Below, piece by piece: positions 36,067 to 45,481 of a stretch of 47,011 bases of DNA. The notes below the pieces were generated by a model. That model worked only from the letters and a program-made list of their open reading frames with translations. It ran no database searches and was not told the origin of the DNA. A program made the position numbers and the translations under genes. This DNA comes from a virus: positions 1 through 47,011 of IMG/VR virus record IMGVR_UViG_3300044539_000293; one strand, given 5' to 3'. How positions within the stretch are numbered: position 1 is the first letter of the stretch; the number at the start of each line of letters is the position of its first letter.

Positions 36067-37157
36067 TGGAAGATTTTTATAATATTAAGATATCACCGGA
36101 AACGATATTAGGTGACTTGTCAGTTGTGGATTATGAGGGAACTCCTGTTGGGGTCTATTCCGCTATGACTCAAGTTGTGAGTTCAGGAGTAAACGGAAGT
36201 TCAATTTTAACAGGACTTACCATTCCTATTTTGATAAGACAAAGTGCGGTTGATGCGGGATATTATAGTCCTTTTGATGGTGCGGTTTTACAAAAAGATG
36301 TTGTGGCGAATTTTATATTTTCATCTACTACATCCTCAGGTTATACTTACAATGTTTATAACACTTCAAATGAATTTCAAAAATTTTTGGATTTATCTGC
36401 TTATAGAATTGATTGGGGTGATGGTTCACCAAAACAAACAATAACGACTTACGCACCTAATTCAATTAATCATACATACCCTGTTGAGAATAAACAATAT
36501 GTGATTACATTAGAACAGACTAACCCTTGGGGAATTACAAAAGTTTCAAAAACTATTACAACACCATTTAGTGATGTGACAATTTATAATCCTCAAGGAG
36601 AGGCATTTTTCGCACCATCATCAGGTAATTGGATTGGTACATCAGTTTCTTATGATTATATATTTTCAGGAGATGCTGTTAATGAAGTATCTGCTCAAAC
36701 ATCTAACAATTATGTTACGGTACCATTTACCATATCGGGTATTACTAAATCAAGATTAACTGAATTAGAGACCTATGGAGATTTAACAATTAATCAACGA
36801 ATTGGTACTCCGGTTATTAGTAATGGACAAATATGGGGAATGATTACCGATGTTACTCCAATCTATACTGCATATACCATAACTCAGATTAATTATTACG
36901 ATTATTTTGATGGTACTACAATATATTTTGAACAATCATCAGGATTAACAGAGAACAATTTAACCTCAACACCAATAACTAAAGATGAGGTTTTATTAAA
37001 AGTTGTTGACCAAGCACAAATACAAACAAATGTTTTTGTTGAAAGAGGTAACAATAGTGCTTACGAAAGAGTTCAAAGAATTGGTGAGGTAGATAATCTT
37101 GGAGACATGATTAATTACGGGTACGGATTTTTTAATGTAGTTAACAAACAAAATTAA
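36066..37157 (+). CDS. Baseplate-region protein with PKD-like domain (363 aa)
   Basis: This 363-aa protein contains a PKD-type immunoglobulin-like domain at about residues 113-169: YRIDWGDGSPKQTITTYAPN, then SINHTYPVENKQYVITLEQT. It has the characteristic DWGDGS turn and the H.Y.....Y.V.L strand pair. PKD domains usually serve as spacers or adhesion modules on extracellular proteins. The rest is strand-rich with no catalytic motif. It may be a spacer linking wedge and fibre proteins. It is joined to the previous gene by TAATG, and the next gene is set off by a 43-base gap carrying the TATTTATAA motif. Confidence 0.6.
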   Translation: MEDFYNIKISPETILGDLSVVDYEGTPVGVYSAMTQVVSSGVNGSSILTGLTIPILIRQSAVDAGYYSPFDGAVLQKDVVANFIFSSTTSSGYTYNVYNTSNEFQKFLDLSAYRIDWGDGSPKQTITTYAPNSINHTYPVENKQYVITLEQTNPWGITKVSKTITTPFSDVTIYNPQGEAFFAPSSGNWIGTSVSYDYIFSGDAVNEVSAQTSNNYVTVPFTISGITKSRLTELETYGDLTINQRIGTPVISNGQIWGMITDVTPIYTAYTITQINYYDYFDGTTIYFEQSSGLTENNLTSTPITKDEVLLKVVDQAQIQTNVFVERGNNSAYERVQRIGEVDNLGDMINYGYGFFNVVNKQN

Positions 37158-37176
37158 AGGAAAAAAAGAACTAAAC

Positions 37177-37190
37177 TATTTATAAATTAA
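37177..37190 (+). promoter_or_regulatory. TATTTATAA motif before 302-aa gene
   Basis: TATTTATAAATTAA starts 24 bases before the ATG at 37201, in a 43-base gap. Confidence 0.45.
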
Positions 37191-37200
37191 ATAACAAGAT

Positions 37201-38109
37201 ATGGCAATTGGAAGCTATGGAACAATAAGACCTTCTGATGTTTCACCAACAGATGTTGAAATCATCATGAATTATACACCGAGTAGAGATGTTACGGACG
37301 CATTTGTCTTAACAAAATTGGATGCTCAAACAATTTTACGACCTTATTTTGAAAATTCTGAAACCGGTGGAAACGCAGGTGTTGAAGTTTTGGGAGGGTT
37401 ATATAATTTAACATTACCTGCAAATCAGTTTAATGCTTTAGGATTTTATACCTTATATTTGAGACCTGCTCAAATCAGAACAATAATTACTGATTGTGGG
37501 GTTTTAAGTGCTCTTCCTAATGTTAAAGGTCTTGTGATTGATTTGGCTAATGTACCGGCACAATATCAAAACAAATTTGTTCCTCAGGGGTTAGTTGGTT
37601 TTAGAGTCGAATATCTAAATCCGGATGGTTCAAAAATACCTAATTTTTTCAGAGTAATTACTTCAAGTTTTTATTGTGAACCTGTTGTGTCGAATGAGGT
37701 TAATACACAACAAAAGGCAATTAGATATAGATATGTTGATGGTTCTTCAAATTTAATATTTTTAACATTATCACCATCTTCATCTCCAACAAACAAACCA
37801 AATGCAACCCCATTTATTGGACAACCAAGCCAAGATATCATTATAACCAATACTTTTTTTAATCCTATCACGGTTGAAATTGAGATGGTTGAATATGACA
37901 TTTCATCTCTTGCGATTGCTCTTTATGGTAATCAAACTAAATCTATTGATGATGGAATTTACACAATTTATGATTCACAAAATAACATCTATAGACAATA
38001 CAACTTATACGAGGTTAGAGACCAATTTAATGCGTTGTTATATGAGGTTAGACAAGGTCGAGGGAATAATGTTGATTTTAGTAAAAACTTTACAAATATA
38101 ACAACTTAA
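37201..38109 (+). CDS. Unknown structural-region protein (302 aa)
   Basis: Not recognised. It is a 302-aa protein with mixed strands and helices: SPTDVEIIMNYTPSRDVTDA near the N-terminus, FYTLYLRPAQIRTIITDCGV in the middle, and a C-terminal ending IYRQYNLYEVRDQFNALLYE followed by VRQGRGNNVDFSKNFTNI. The last part is helical and basic. It is followed by a TAATG overlap with the 995-aa wedge-like gene, so the two are probably made together. It may be a small partner of that protein. Confidence 0.6.
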   Translation: MAIGSYGTIRPSDVSPTDVEIIMNYTPSRDVTDAFVLTKLDAQTILRPYFENSETGGNAGVEVLGGLYNLTLPANQFNALGFYTLYLRPAQIRTIITDCGVLSALPNVKGLVIDLANVPAQYQNKFVPQGLVGFRVEYLNPDGSKIPNFFRVITSSFYCEPVVSNEVNTQQKAIRYRYVDGSSNLIFLTLSPSSSPTNKPNATPFIGQPSQDIIITNTFFNPITVEIEMVEYDISSLAIALYGNQTKSIDDGIYTIYDSQNNIYRQYNLYEVRDQFNALLYEVRQGRGNNVDFSKNFTNITT

Positions 38110-41096
38110 TGGCAGTAAATACGACAACAACAAAATATTTTTATCCGCCAAGACCTGGTAGTGGGGCTGCGACTTTTTCCGACAACATTGTAGGTTTACA
38201 AACTGTTGAAGGAGGAGGTTTAACGCAAGGTAATTTTGAATTTACAACTTCGGTTACGGAAAAAGTTAATAGAAATTTTAATGTTGGCGCATTTTCCGAA
38301 CCGTTAAGTTTACAATCATTAAACATTGAAGATGTTAATGAAAGTAGAAGAATTATGGCAACTCAGTTTAGGGTTTATCCTAATTATGATGTTTCACAAG
38401 TTCTTAACTTTTCGATGTATGGTTCTTTACGTAAAAGATTCCAAGTATCCGCGACAAAAATTATTAATTATTTTCCTGCCTCTTTAGACGTTCAATTTTC
38501 AAACTTAGTATTTGTTACAGGTGCTACTGCTGTTAATGTCAGTTATGACCCTATTGAAGACGAAACTTATTTTCAAGTTAATGTTGATAGAATTAATAAT
38601 CCTTTTGATATTGATTATTCTATAAGTGCTGCAACCAATCTAAATTTAAGGGAAATAACAACTTCACCATATAGAAATTTATATAACACTTATTTAGACT
38701 ATTGTGTTAGTATTAATGATAATATATTCAAAATAAATTCATTTCAACCATCGGATACATTAGGTAGTGGTTATATTAGTTTTTATGTTTCAGGTGCCCC
38801 TTTTGGTGAATCGGCAACTACAGTTTTCGAAGAATACCAAATTAGACCGAATGATTTAATTACTGATAAGATATTCGCAGAAAATTTTGATGAAGTTGAA
38901 AAATTCTTATTAAATAGGTTAATAAGACCTGAATACACCGCGGTGTTTCAAGTTCCTGCTCAAACTGAAAATGGGGAATTTTTTACAGATTACCAACAAG
39001 TTACTTGGCCTAAAGACGGACCTTGGAACTTAGATATTAGGTCATTACAATTTGATGGTTATTTGGCTCAATTGGATGCAATTGCGGAAAATTTAGATTC
39101 ATTTAAAACAAATTTAATTTCAAGATTTTTGGTGACAGACTCGTTAAAAGAGTTTGATACTATGGGTCAAAAAGTTGAGAAGATATTTCAAATTTATGGT
39201 AGAAGTTTTGACCAAATAAAACAATTCATAGATGCGTTAGCTTATATGAATTCGGTTAACTACAATCCATCGAATGATATACCATCACAATTACTTGTTA
39301 ATCTTGCTCAAACATTAGGGTGGTCATCAAATTTCTCACCAATTACGGATGAAGATTTTTTAGAATCAGTATTTGGAAATACTTCAACACCAACTTATCC
39401 TGGTTATGCGAGAGCGTTAACACCTACTGAAATTAATTACGCGTATTATCGTAATTTAATTATTAATGCCTCTTACTTATTTAAGTCAAAAGGAACAAGA
39501 AGGTCAGTTGAATTTTTAATGAGGTTAATTGGCGCTCCGGATTCATTAATTGAATATAATGAACATATCTATTTAGCCGACCAAAAGATTAATTTAGACC
39601 AATTCTACACACAATGGGCAACAATATCAGGAGGAACTTATGTTGATAATACTCCGGCTTATTTACCTGGTCAAACGTATAAAATTAGGGGTAATGTTTA
39701 TTCCGCTTATACATCAATTGCAACATATGAAGATGTATCGATAAGGTTAGATGAATACCCTATGGATAGTTTAGGTTTTCCTAAAGCTCCTGTTAATACC
39801 GAAAGTTATTTTTTCCAAGTTGGTTCAGGGTGGTATGAATCAACCCCACAGCATAGAAGTCCGGATGAAGTGATTATTACCGGTGATGTTTATACAGGTC
39901 AAAACTATAATATTCAAACTAGTTTAAGCCCATTTACATATGGACAACCGTATTTAGATAGATTTAGACAATTCCCTTACATGAATGAAGGGTTTAAGTT
40001 AAGAAAAGTTGTTGATAATAAAAAGTCTTGGTTAGAAGAAGATAATAGAATTAGAGTATCGACTGAAGGTGATTATAACGCCTATTATTATGTTGACGAT
40101 GAAAAATTAGTATTAAATGTTAAAAATGTGGATTTATTTTTAAATCCTTCCCAAGGTCTTGTTTATGATGTTTGGAGACAATCGGTTAATTATGATTACC
40201 CAATACCTGAATCCGGATTAACTGTTGGTTATCCTGTTCCGGGAGGTGTGGATTGGACTTATATCAATCCTGAACCTAAAAAGAAAACATTCTTTGAATT
40301 CTCACAAACGTTTTGGGAAAATATGATTAATGTTAGAAATCGACAATACATTAGTGATGGTAAAACAGGGGGGTATCCAACATTACAATCAATATGGTGG
40401 AAATACATTGAATCTGAAGCAACAGTTGGATTACCAAATAGCAAATATACTTATCAAAAACTTATTGATTATGTTACAGGTATTGGTCCTTATTGGATGA
40501 AATTGGTGGAACAAATGTTTCCTGCTACAACAATTTGGAATACCGGTGTTAAGTTGGAGAACTCAGTTTTACATAAACAAAAATTTGTTTATAGAAGACA
40601 AAGAGGATGTCAATTCGTTCCGGTTCCTGTTAATCCTTGTTTTATAATTAATAGTATCTTTGATTTTAATTGTGCAACCGAATCTACTGAATTTTTTGTA
40701 TATCCATGGTTAAATGGAGACCCTAATGTTGGAAATTTTAATAGTATTTTAGCAAACCGAATTGACAATATGTTGACTCAAAATAGTTTAACATTAAATG
40801 ATTGTGAACAAACCTCAGTGCAAACCGAATGGTATGTTGATTTAAGAATTGGTGGTGAATTATTAATTAAAGAACCATTTTATGTGGGTTATGGATATAC
40901 CGATGTACCAACACTACAAATGTGGAGGATTGCATTATTCGATAATCTATCATTATTATACGATTATGGGTTTACATACGAAATTGATGGAAATATATTA
41001 AAAATACAAAGTTTAACTTGTACAGAAAGAAATATTGATGAATTGTTAACTTTAAATGTGGGAATACAAATAAATATAAATTGTAATAGCAACTAA
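38109..41096 (+). CDS. Large baseplate protein with tail-protein-I-like centre
   Basis: At 995 aa, its residues about 340-480 resemble the tail protein I/baseplate family that links wedge to fibre. An ordered helical stretch (EFDTMGQKVEKIFQIYGRSF, then DQIKQFIDALAYMN) leads to LLVNLAQTLGW, then YYRNLIINASYLFKSKGTRR and SVEFLMRLIGAP, matching 'LA..LG ... R.l......y..KGT...l...l...G'. The C-terminal third carries WMKLVEQMFPATTIWNTGVK followed by KLENSVLHKQKFVYRR and several Cys (GCQFVPVPVNPCF). The start overlaps the previous stop (TAATG), and its own stop overlaps the SprB-like gene in the same way. It probably anchors the adhesin/fibre proteins encoded next to it. The family call is from pattern recall. 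Confidence 0.6.
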   Translation: MAVNTTTTKYFYPPRPGSGAATFSDNIVGLQTVEGGGLTQGNFEFTTSVTEKVNRNFNVGAFSEPLSLQSLNIEDVNESRRIMATQFRVYPNYDVSQVLNFSMYGSLRKRFQVSATKIINYFPASLDVQFSNLVFVTGATAVNVSYDPIEDETYFQVNVDRINNPFDIDYSISAATNLNLREITTSPYRNLYNTYLDYCVSINDNIFKINSFQPSDTLGSGYISFYVSGAPFGESATTVFEEYQIRPNDLITDKIFAENFDEVEKFLLNRLIRPEYTAVFQVPAQTENGEFFTDYQQVTWPKDGPWNLDIRSLQFDGYLAQLDAIAENLDSFKTNLISRFLVTDSLKEFDTMGQKVEKIFQIYGRSFDQIKQFIDALAYMNSVNYNPSNDIPSQLLVNLAQTLGWSSNFSPITDEDFLESVFGNTSTPTYPGYARALTPTEINYAYYRNLIINASYLFKSKGTRRSVEFLMRLIGAPDSLIEYNEHIYLADQKINLDQFYTQWATISGGTYVDNTPAYLPGQTYKIRGNVYSAYTSIATYEDVSIRLDEYPMDSLGFPKAPVNTESYFFQVGSGWYESTPQHRSPDEVIITGDVYTGQNYNIQTSLSPFTYGQPYLDRFRQFPYMNEGFKLRKVVDNKKSWLEEDNRIRVSTEGDYNAYYYVDDEKLVLNVKNVDLFLNPSQGLVYDVWRQSVNYDYPIPESGLTVGYPVPGGVDWTYINPEPKKKTFFEFSQTFWENMINVRNRQYISDGKTGGYPTLQSIWWKYIESEATVGLPNSKYTYQKLIDYVTGIGPYWMKLVEQMFPATTIWNTGVKLENSVLHKQKFVYRRQRGCQFVPVPVNPCFIINSIFDFNCATESTEFFVYPWLNGDPNVGNFNSILANRIDNMLTQNSLTLNDCEQTSVQTEWYVDLRIGGELLIKEPFYVGYGYTDVPTLQMWRIALFDNLSLLYDYGFTYEIDGNILKIQSLTCTERNIDELLTLNVGIQININCNSN

Positions 41097-43228
41097 TGGC
41101 GTTTAATTATACTATAAATGTAACGGGAGATTGTCAAAATAATTCAAGTGGAATAATTGATTTGTTTATTTCAGGAGGTTCACTGCCTTATGTTGTACAA
41201 TGGGTTGACCCAGTATTATCAACGGATATTATAATATCATCTCTAACTAAAACAAATTTATTTGCAACTACATATACTGTTCAAGTAACAGATAGTTCAC
41301 TACCAACTAATCAAATTGAAATTTTTAACATACCTGTTTCAAATGGGGTGTGTTGTAGTATTTTGGGGGTTCAAGATACAACTTGTTCTCAAAATAATGG
41401 CTCTGTTACTGGGACCTCAACAACCCAATATTCTTCAACAAATTATTATCTATATCACGGGGATGGGGTTTATAGCCAATCCGCAACAACAAATCAAGAT
41501 AGTGTTGTGTTTGGAAGTTTAACCGCTGGAACTTATTATATGACAGTCCAAGATTTAGGAGGATGTACGGGTAGAAGTCAAAATTTTATTGTTGAAGAAT
41601 CGGAACCTTTAAATTATGGTTTATATATGGTTCCAAATTCATCTTGTGGGGGAACCCCAATTGGTAAATTAAGTATTACCGGATTAACCGGACAATCCCC
41701 GTTTACATATTTGTGGAGTAATGGTTCAACCGGTTCGACTATTACTGGTTTAACTTCAGGTGCCTATTTTGTTAATGTAACTGATGGGTATGGGTGTCAA
41801 TTAAGTCAAAGTCAAACCGTTATTGATGTTAATCCAATAGGATTTGGATTGTTTACTGCCGTCCCACCAACTTGTTTTGCTGCGAATGGTGAGATTACAT
41901 TAACTATAACAGGAGGAACTGCTCCTTATTATTATTCCGCATCCACAGGTCAAGTTGATATATCTTATTCTCAAACATTTTCAATATCAGGATTATCGTC
42001 AGGGTCATATTCATTTTTAGTTACAGATGCGGGTTTTTGTCAATTGTCAGTTAATACTTCAATAACATCACCAAATGGGATTGCCTCAGTTTCTGTTCAA
42101 ACAACAAATTCAACCTGTTCAAGTACAAATGGGCAAGTAAATATATCCGTAATTGGAGGTGTGACTCCTTATACTTATACAATAGTTTATCCAACAGGAG
42201 ATGTTATTAACTCAAGTGGAAGTCAAACAGTTCAACTATTTGACAATTTATCTGCAGGTACTTATTCAGTTGGAGTTAGTGATGATTCAGGTTGTTCATA
42301 TTTTGATGAGGTTTATATCATGACTGATAATAAGTATACTATATCAACATCAATTACAGGTACTTCTTGTAACCAAGTAAATGGTTTAATTGGAATTACT
42401 GTTAGTGAAGGAGCTACCTTACCACTTAATTATTCTATTGATAATGGGTTATATGATATTTTAAATACAAATTTAACTGCAGTTACTTTTAATAATATTT
42501 CTGCTGGAACACACACGGTTACCGTAACAGACGCGTCAGGATGTGCTCAATCTACTAGCGTATTAGTTACGGCAAGTGAACGATTAGATTATTCATTATA
42601 TAGTACATCTTGTGGTACAGGTAATAGTGGTAAACTAACTGCATTTATAAACTCGGGTGTACCACCATTTTCTTTCTATTGGTCTAATAACGTTCCAAAT
42701 AATCCACAACAAATTCAAGTATCGGGTTTAACGGGTGGAACTTATAGTTTAACAATTGTAGATAGCGGTGGATGTTCATTAGTTAGAACAGCGTCAATTA
42801 GTTGTTTTGCTAATTTAACATCATATCAAACTTATGTTATGGGTGAGGAAGTTTTCAATGTTGAATCACCAACTAAATTTGGTTTATTACAAATGTTAAA
42901 TGAAGGTTTTTATGATTTAACATTGGATAATGAAGGGTGTGATTTAGTAAACGCAACATTTACTGCAAAAGTATCGGTGACTCCTCTTAATTTAACTACA
43001 AGTGAAACATTCTTTACAACAACCTCATTAAATATTTACCCAACGGATAATGAATATTATGATACTATCAGACAGTTATTATTATCGGTTCCGGGGGTCG
43101 GAAATGTTACCATAAACGCTTTAACAAATCAAATTACGATTGAGACAACAAGAGGTAATGATACTTTAAACGGTCAAGAAATTATTATTGATTTGATTAT
43201 TGAATACGACATAATGTGCTTAACATAA
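41096..43228 (+). CDS. SprB-repeat-like adhesin/fibre protein
   Basis: This 710-aa protein is built of about seven copies (residues about 1-575) of an 80-residue Ig-like repeat. Each contains a Cys, an N-G turn, 'GG.PPY.Y.W..G', and a closing 'L.aGtY.v.VtD..GC'; clear examples are GLSSGSYSFLVTDAGFC and NISAGTHTVTVTDASGC. This is the pattern of SprB repeats of Bacteroidota surface adhesins, including the gliding-motility protein SprB. The C-terminal 135 residues differ and may fold as an attachment domain. There is no signal peptide, as expected for a virion rather than a secreted protein. Position after the wedge-like gene (TAATG overlap) supports a tail-tip or fibre role, probably in contact with the host surface. 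The repeat identity is fairly clear; the function is inferred. Confidence 0.7.
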   Translation: MAFNYTINVTGDCQNNSSGIIDLFISGGSLPYVVQWVDPVLSTDIIISSLTKTNLFATTYTVQVTDSSLPTNQIEIFNIPVSNGVCCSILGVQDTTCSQNNGSVTGTSTTQYSSTNYYLYHGDGVYSQSATTNQDSVVFGSLTAGTYYMTVQDLGGCTGRSQNFIVEESEPLNYGLYMVPNSSCGGTPIGKLSITGLTGQSPFTYLWSNGSTGSTITGLTSGAYFVNVTDGYGCQLSQSQTVIDVNPIGFGLFTAVPPTCFAANGEITLTITGGTAPYYYSASTGQVDISYSQTFSISGLSSGSYSFLVTDAGFCQLSVNTSITSPNGIASVSVQTTNSTCSSTNGQVNISVIGGVTPYTYTIVYPTGDVINSSGSQTVQLFDNLSAGTYSVGVSDDSGCSYFDEVYIMTDNKYTISTSITGTSCNQVNGLIGITVSEGATLPLNYSIDNGLYDILNTNLTAVTFNNISAGTHTVTVTDASGCAQSTSVLVTASERLDYSLYSTSCGTGNSGKLTAFINSGVPPFSFYWSNNVPNNPQQIQVSGLTGGTYSLTIVDSGGCSLVRTASISCFANLTSYQTYVMGEEVFNVESPTKFGLLQMLNEGFYDLTLDNEGCDLVNATFTAKVSVTPLNLTTSETFFTTTSLNIYPTDNEYYDTIRQLLLSVPGVGNVTINALTNQITIETTRGNDTLNGQEIIIDLIIEYDIMCLT

Positions 43229-43229
43229 T

Positions 43230-43535
43230 ATGACACAAATTAGAATTACTGATATTTCAGGAGGGACATATCCAATTAGTGTATACATCGCGGATGTATA
43301 TGGTAATAATAGTTATTTATTAGGGACAATTAACTCTGGTCCTGTACCACCAACCGTTTATTATAATACTGTGATACCAACAATATTTAATACCGCTCCG
43401 GAAATTATGTTATTGTTAGTGGATGATAACGATTGTGAGATTTTTAAAATACTCGATTGTACTTTTGGTTGTGCTTTTGAAATCACTATTGAATTAGCCT
43501 CTTGTGTTGTTAATATTACGATTACAGAGCAATAA
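43230..43535 (+). CDS. Small Cys-containing protein beside the adhesin genes (101 aa)
   Basis: Not recognised. It is a 101-aa strand-rich protein with ISGGTYPISVYIADVYGNNS and a C-terminal cluster of four cysteines (DCEIFKILDCTFGCAFEI ... ELASCVVNI). The first strands and the 'GG.YP..V.v.D' phrase resemble a shortened SprB-type or Ig-like repeat. It starts one base after the adhesin stop. A small accessory or capping unit for the neighbouring fibre proteins is possible but unproven. It is followed by an 88-base gap with no hairpin. Confidence 0.6.
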   Translation: MTQIRITDISGGTYPISVYIADVYGNNSYLLGTINSGPVPPTVYYNTVIPTIFNTAPEIMLLLVDDNDCEIFKILDCTFGCAFEITIELASCVVNITITEQ

Positions 43536-43600
43536 TCATAATACTTAATAATAAAATTTTCATTTTTACTTTAATTATAACTGAAATAGAATTGTTGTGG

Positions 43601-43616
43601 TATTTATTTAATAAAA
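43601..43616 (+). promoter_or_regulatory. TATTTAT-type motif before stalk protein gene
   Basis: TATTTATTTAATAAAA starts 23 bases before the ATG at 43624, in the 88-base gap 43536-43623. The rest of the gap is A/T-rich with no other visible feature. Confidence 0.45.
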
Positions 43617-43623
43617 ACATCGA

Positions 43624-45450
43624 ATGTCAATATATTCTATTCTTGTTACCAATAATGCACCTGGGTGTGCCTCTGAAATCGAACAACAATTGTCGGTTGA
43701 TGGTTGTTCTCAGTATATTGTTAAGTTAACACCAAATTCAAATTCAATAGGACCATTTAACGTCTATTTAGACGATATAATATATTATTCTGCGGTTACT
43801 CGTAATAATTTATTAGATGGTGTTATTTTAACAATTGAATGTGGTACTCAAACACCAACACCAACTCCAACTCAAACACCTACTAATGCATTAGCTCCTA
43901 CTTCTACACCAACACCAACACAAACTCAAACACCAACCAATACTGCTACACAAACGCCAACTAATACTCAAACTCCAACAAATACTCAAACTCCAACAAA
44001 TACTCCGACACAAACTCAAACACCTAGAAGTACAGAGACTCCGACTCCAACTAATACAAACACTCCTACTAATACAGAGACTCCTACTCAAACTCCGACT
44101 CAAACTAATACTGAGACTCCTACGAATACTCCTACTAATACACAAACTTCTACCCAAACTCAAACTCCAACAAATACGGAGACACCTACAAACACTCCAA
44201 CGCCAACTAATACTGAAACTCCAACTCAAACGCCGACTCCAACAAATACGGAGACGCCTACAAACACGCCTACTAATACTGAAACGCCAACTCCGACTAA
44301 TACATCAACTCAAACTCCTACAAATACGGAGACGCCTACAAACACGCCTACTAATACAGAAACACCTACTCCAACTCAAACACCTACTAATACAGAAACA
44401 CCTACTCAAACTCAAACTCCAACAAATACGGAGACACCTACAAACACGCCAACTCCGACTCAAACACCAACGCCAACTAATACGGAAACTCCGACTCAAA
44501 CACCGACACCTACTAATACGGAAACTCCGACTCAAACACCAACGCCAACTAATACGGAAACTCCGACTCAAACTCAAACTCCAACAAATACGGAGACACC
44601 TACAAACACGCCAACTCCTACTCAAACACCAACGCCAACTAATACGGAAACTCCGACTCAAACACCGACACCTACTAATACGGAAACTCCGACTCAAACA
44701 CCAACGCCAACTAATACGGAAACTCCGACTCAAACACCGACACCTACTAATACAGAGACTCCTACTCAAACACCAACACAAACTCCAACACAAACAGTAA
44801 CTCAAACATCAACACAAACTCCAACACAAACAGTAACTCAAACACCAACACAAACTCAAACACCAACACCAACTAGTCAACCGGCATTCCAAGCATATTT
44901 ATTCATTGACCGAAATGATGCAACAATTAGGGCAGCATTAAATAGCTATATGGTGAGTCAAGGAAGTACATTTAGAGGATTTAATATTAATAACGTGAGT
45001 GCTACTCAATCAATATTTGACGCTCAAATGAATGCATATATTGCTTATAATGGTTGGGGGACTAGTGAACCTACAATATTTACGGCACCAATATCAACAA
45101 CAACAGGTGGGCTTGACATATGGGGTAACGCAATTACCGCTTACAAATTCCAAACAATTCAAATTCCAAATACCACAGTTCCTTCAGGTGAAATTGCTTG
45201 GTATACATGGATAGTTTCGACAGGTGCAACAAACGGACAAAAATATTCGACTATTAAAAATGGTGGTACGAATCCACCATCAACAGATACAACTGTGAGT
45301 ACAACAACAAATAGTTTAGTTGTTAATTATAGTGGTTCAACTAATATACCGGCAGGGACGTATAGAGTTTATACAACAAAACCAGGAGCAGGTCTAAATA
45401 TAAATAATCTAGGTAATAATTGGTATTTCCAAGGAGGAACTTTAGTTTAA
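43624..45450 (+). CDS. Stalk-like protein with long Thr/Pro repeat
   Basis: This 608-aa protein is in three parts. The N-terminal head (about 1-74) has three Cys and strands. A low-complexity stalk (75-417) is composed almost entirely of [16 protein letters not shown]-type units. The C-terminal domain (418-608) is folded and aromatic ([20 protein letters not shown], then [18 protein letters not shown] and [12 protein letters not shown] at the end). Thr/Pro-rich linkers are extended rods; here one could hold the C-terminal domain away from the baseplate, so that domain is a candidate receptor-binding or decoration module. There is no signal peptide. It is transcribed separately by the motif at 43601 if that is a promoter. 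Confidence 0.65.
   Translation: MSIYSILVTNNAPGCASEIEQQLSVDGCSQYIVKLTPNSNSIGPFNVYLDDIIYYSAVTRNNLLDGVILTIECGTQTPTPTPTQTPTNALAPTSTPTPTQTQTPTNTATQTPTNTQTPTNTQTPTNTPTQTQTPRSTETPTPTNTNTPTNTETPTQTPTQTNTETPTNTPTNTQTSTQTQTPTNTETPTNTPTPTNTETPTQTPTPTNTETPTNTPTNTETPTPTNTSTQTPTNTETPTNTPTNTETPTPTQTPTNTETPTQTQTPTNTETPTNTPTPTQTPTPTNTETPTQTPTPTNTETPTQTPTPTNTETPTQTQTPTNTETPTNTPTPTQTPTPTNTETPTQTPTPTNTETPTQTPTPTNTETPTQTPTPTNTETPTQTPTQTPTQTVTQTSTQTPTQTVTQTPTQTQTPTPTSQPAFQAYLFIDRNDATIRAALNSYMVSQGSTFRGFNINNVSATQSIFDAQMNAYIAYNGWGTSEPTIFTAPISTTTGGLDIWGNAITAYKFQTIQIPNTTVPSGEIAWYTWIVSTGATNGQKYSTIKNGGTNPPSTDTTVSTTTNSLVVNYSGSTNIPAGTYRVYTTKPGAGLNINNLGNNWYFQGGTLV
43846..44874 (+). repeat. Coding tandem repeat (Thr/Pro/Gln/Asn/Glu)
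   Basis: About 1.03 kb of short tandem coding repeats (act-caa-aca-cca, act-aat-acg-gaa and similar hexa/nona units) encodes 343 residues with almost no other amino acid. Codon choice varies between units, so it is not a recent single expansion, but several longer blocks recur nearly exactly around 44440-44760. Confidence 0.9.
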
Positions 45451-45481
45451 AGAATAAAAATAATAAATAATATAACATAAT

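Noticed and set aside
6-43616. True T4-type late promoters (TATAAATA in sense direction)
   Set aside because: The recurring motif reads TATTTATA on the coding strand, the reverse complement of the T4 box. I therefore do not call it a T4 late promoter.
43891-44805. Minus-strand ORFs opposite the Thr/Pro repeat (Ser/Arg/Cys-rich)
   Set aside because: Their composition is just the reverse complement of the repeat; there is no independent evidence for expression.
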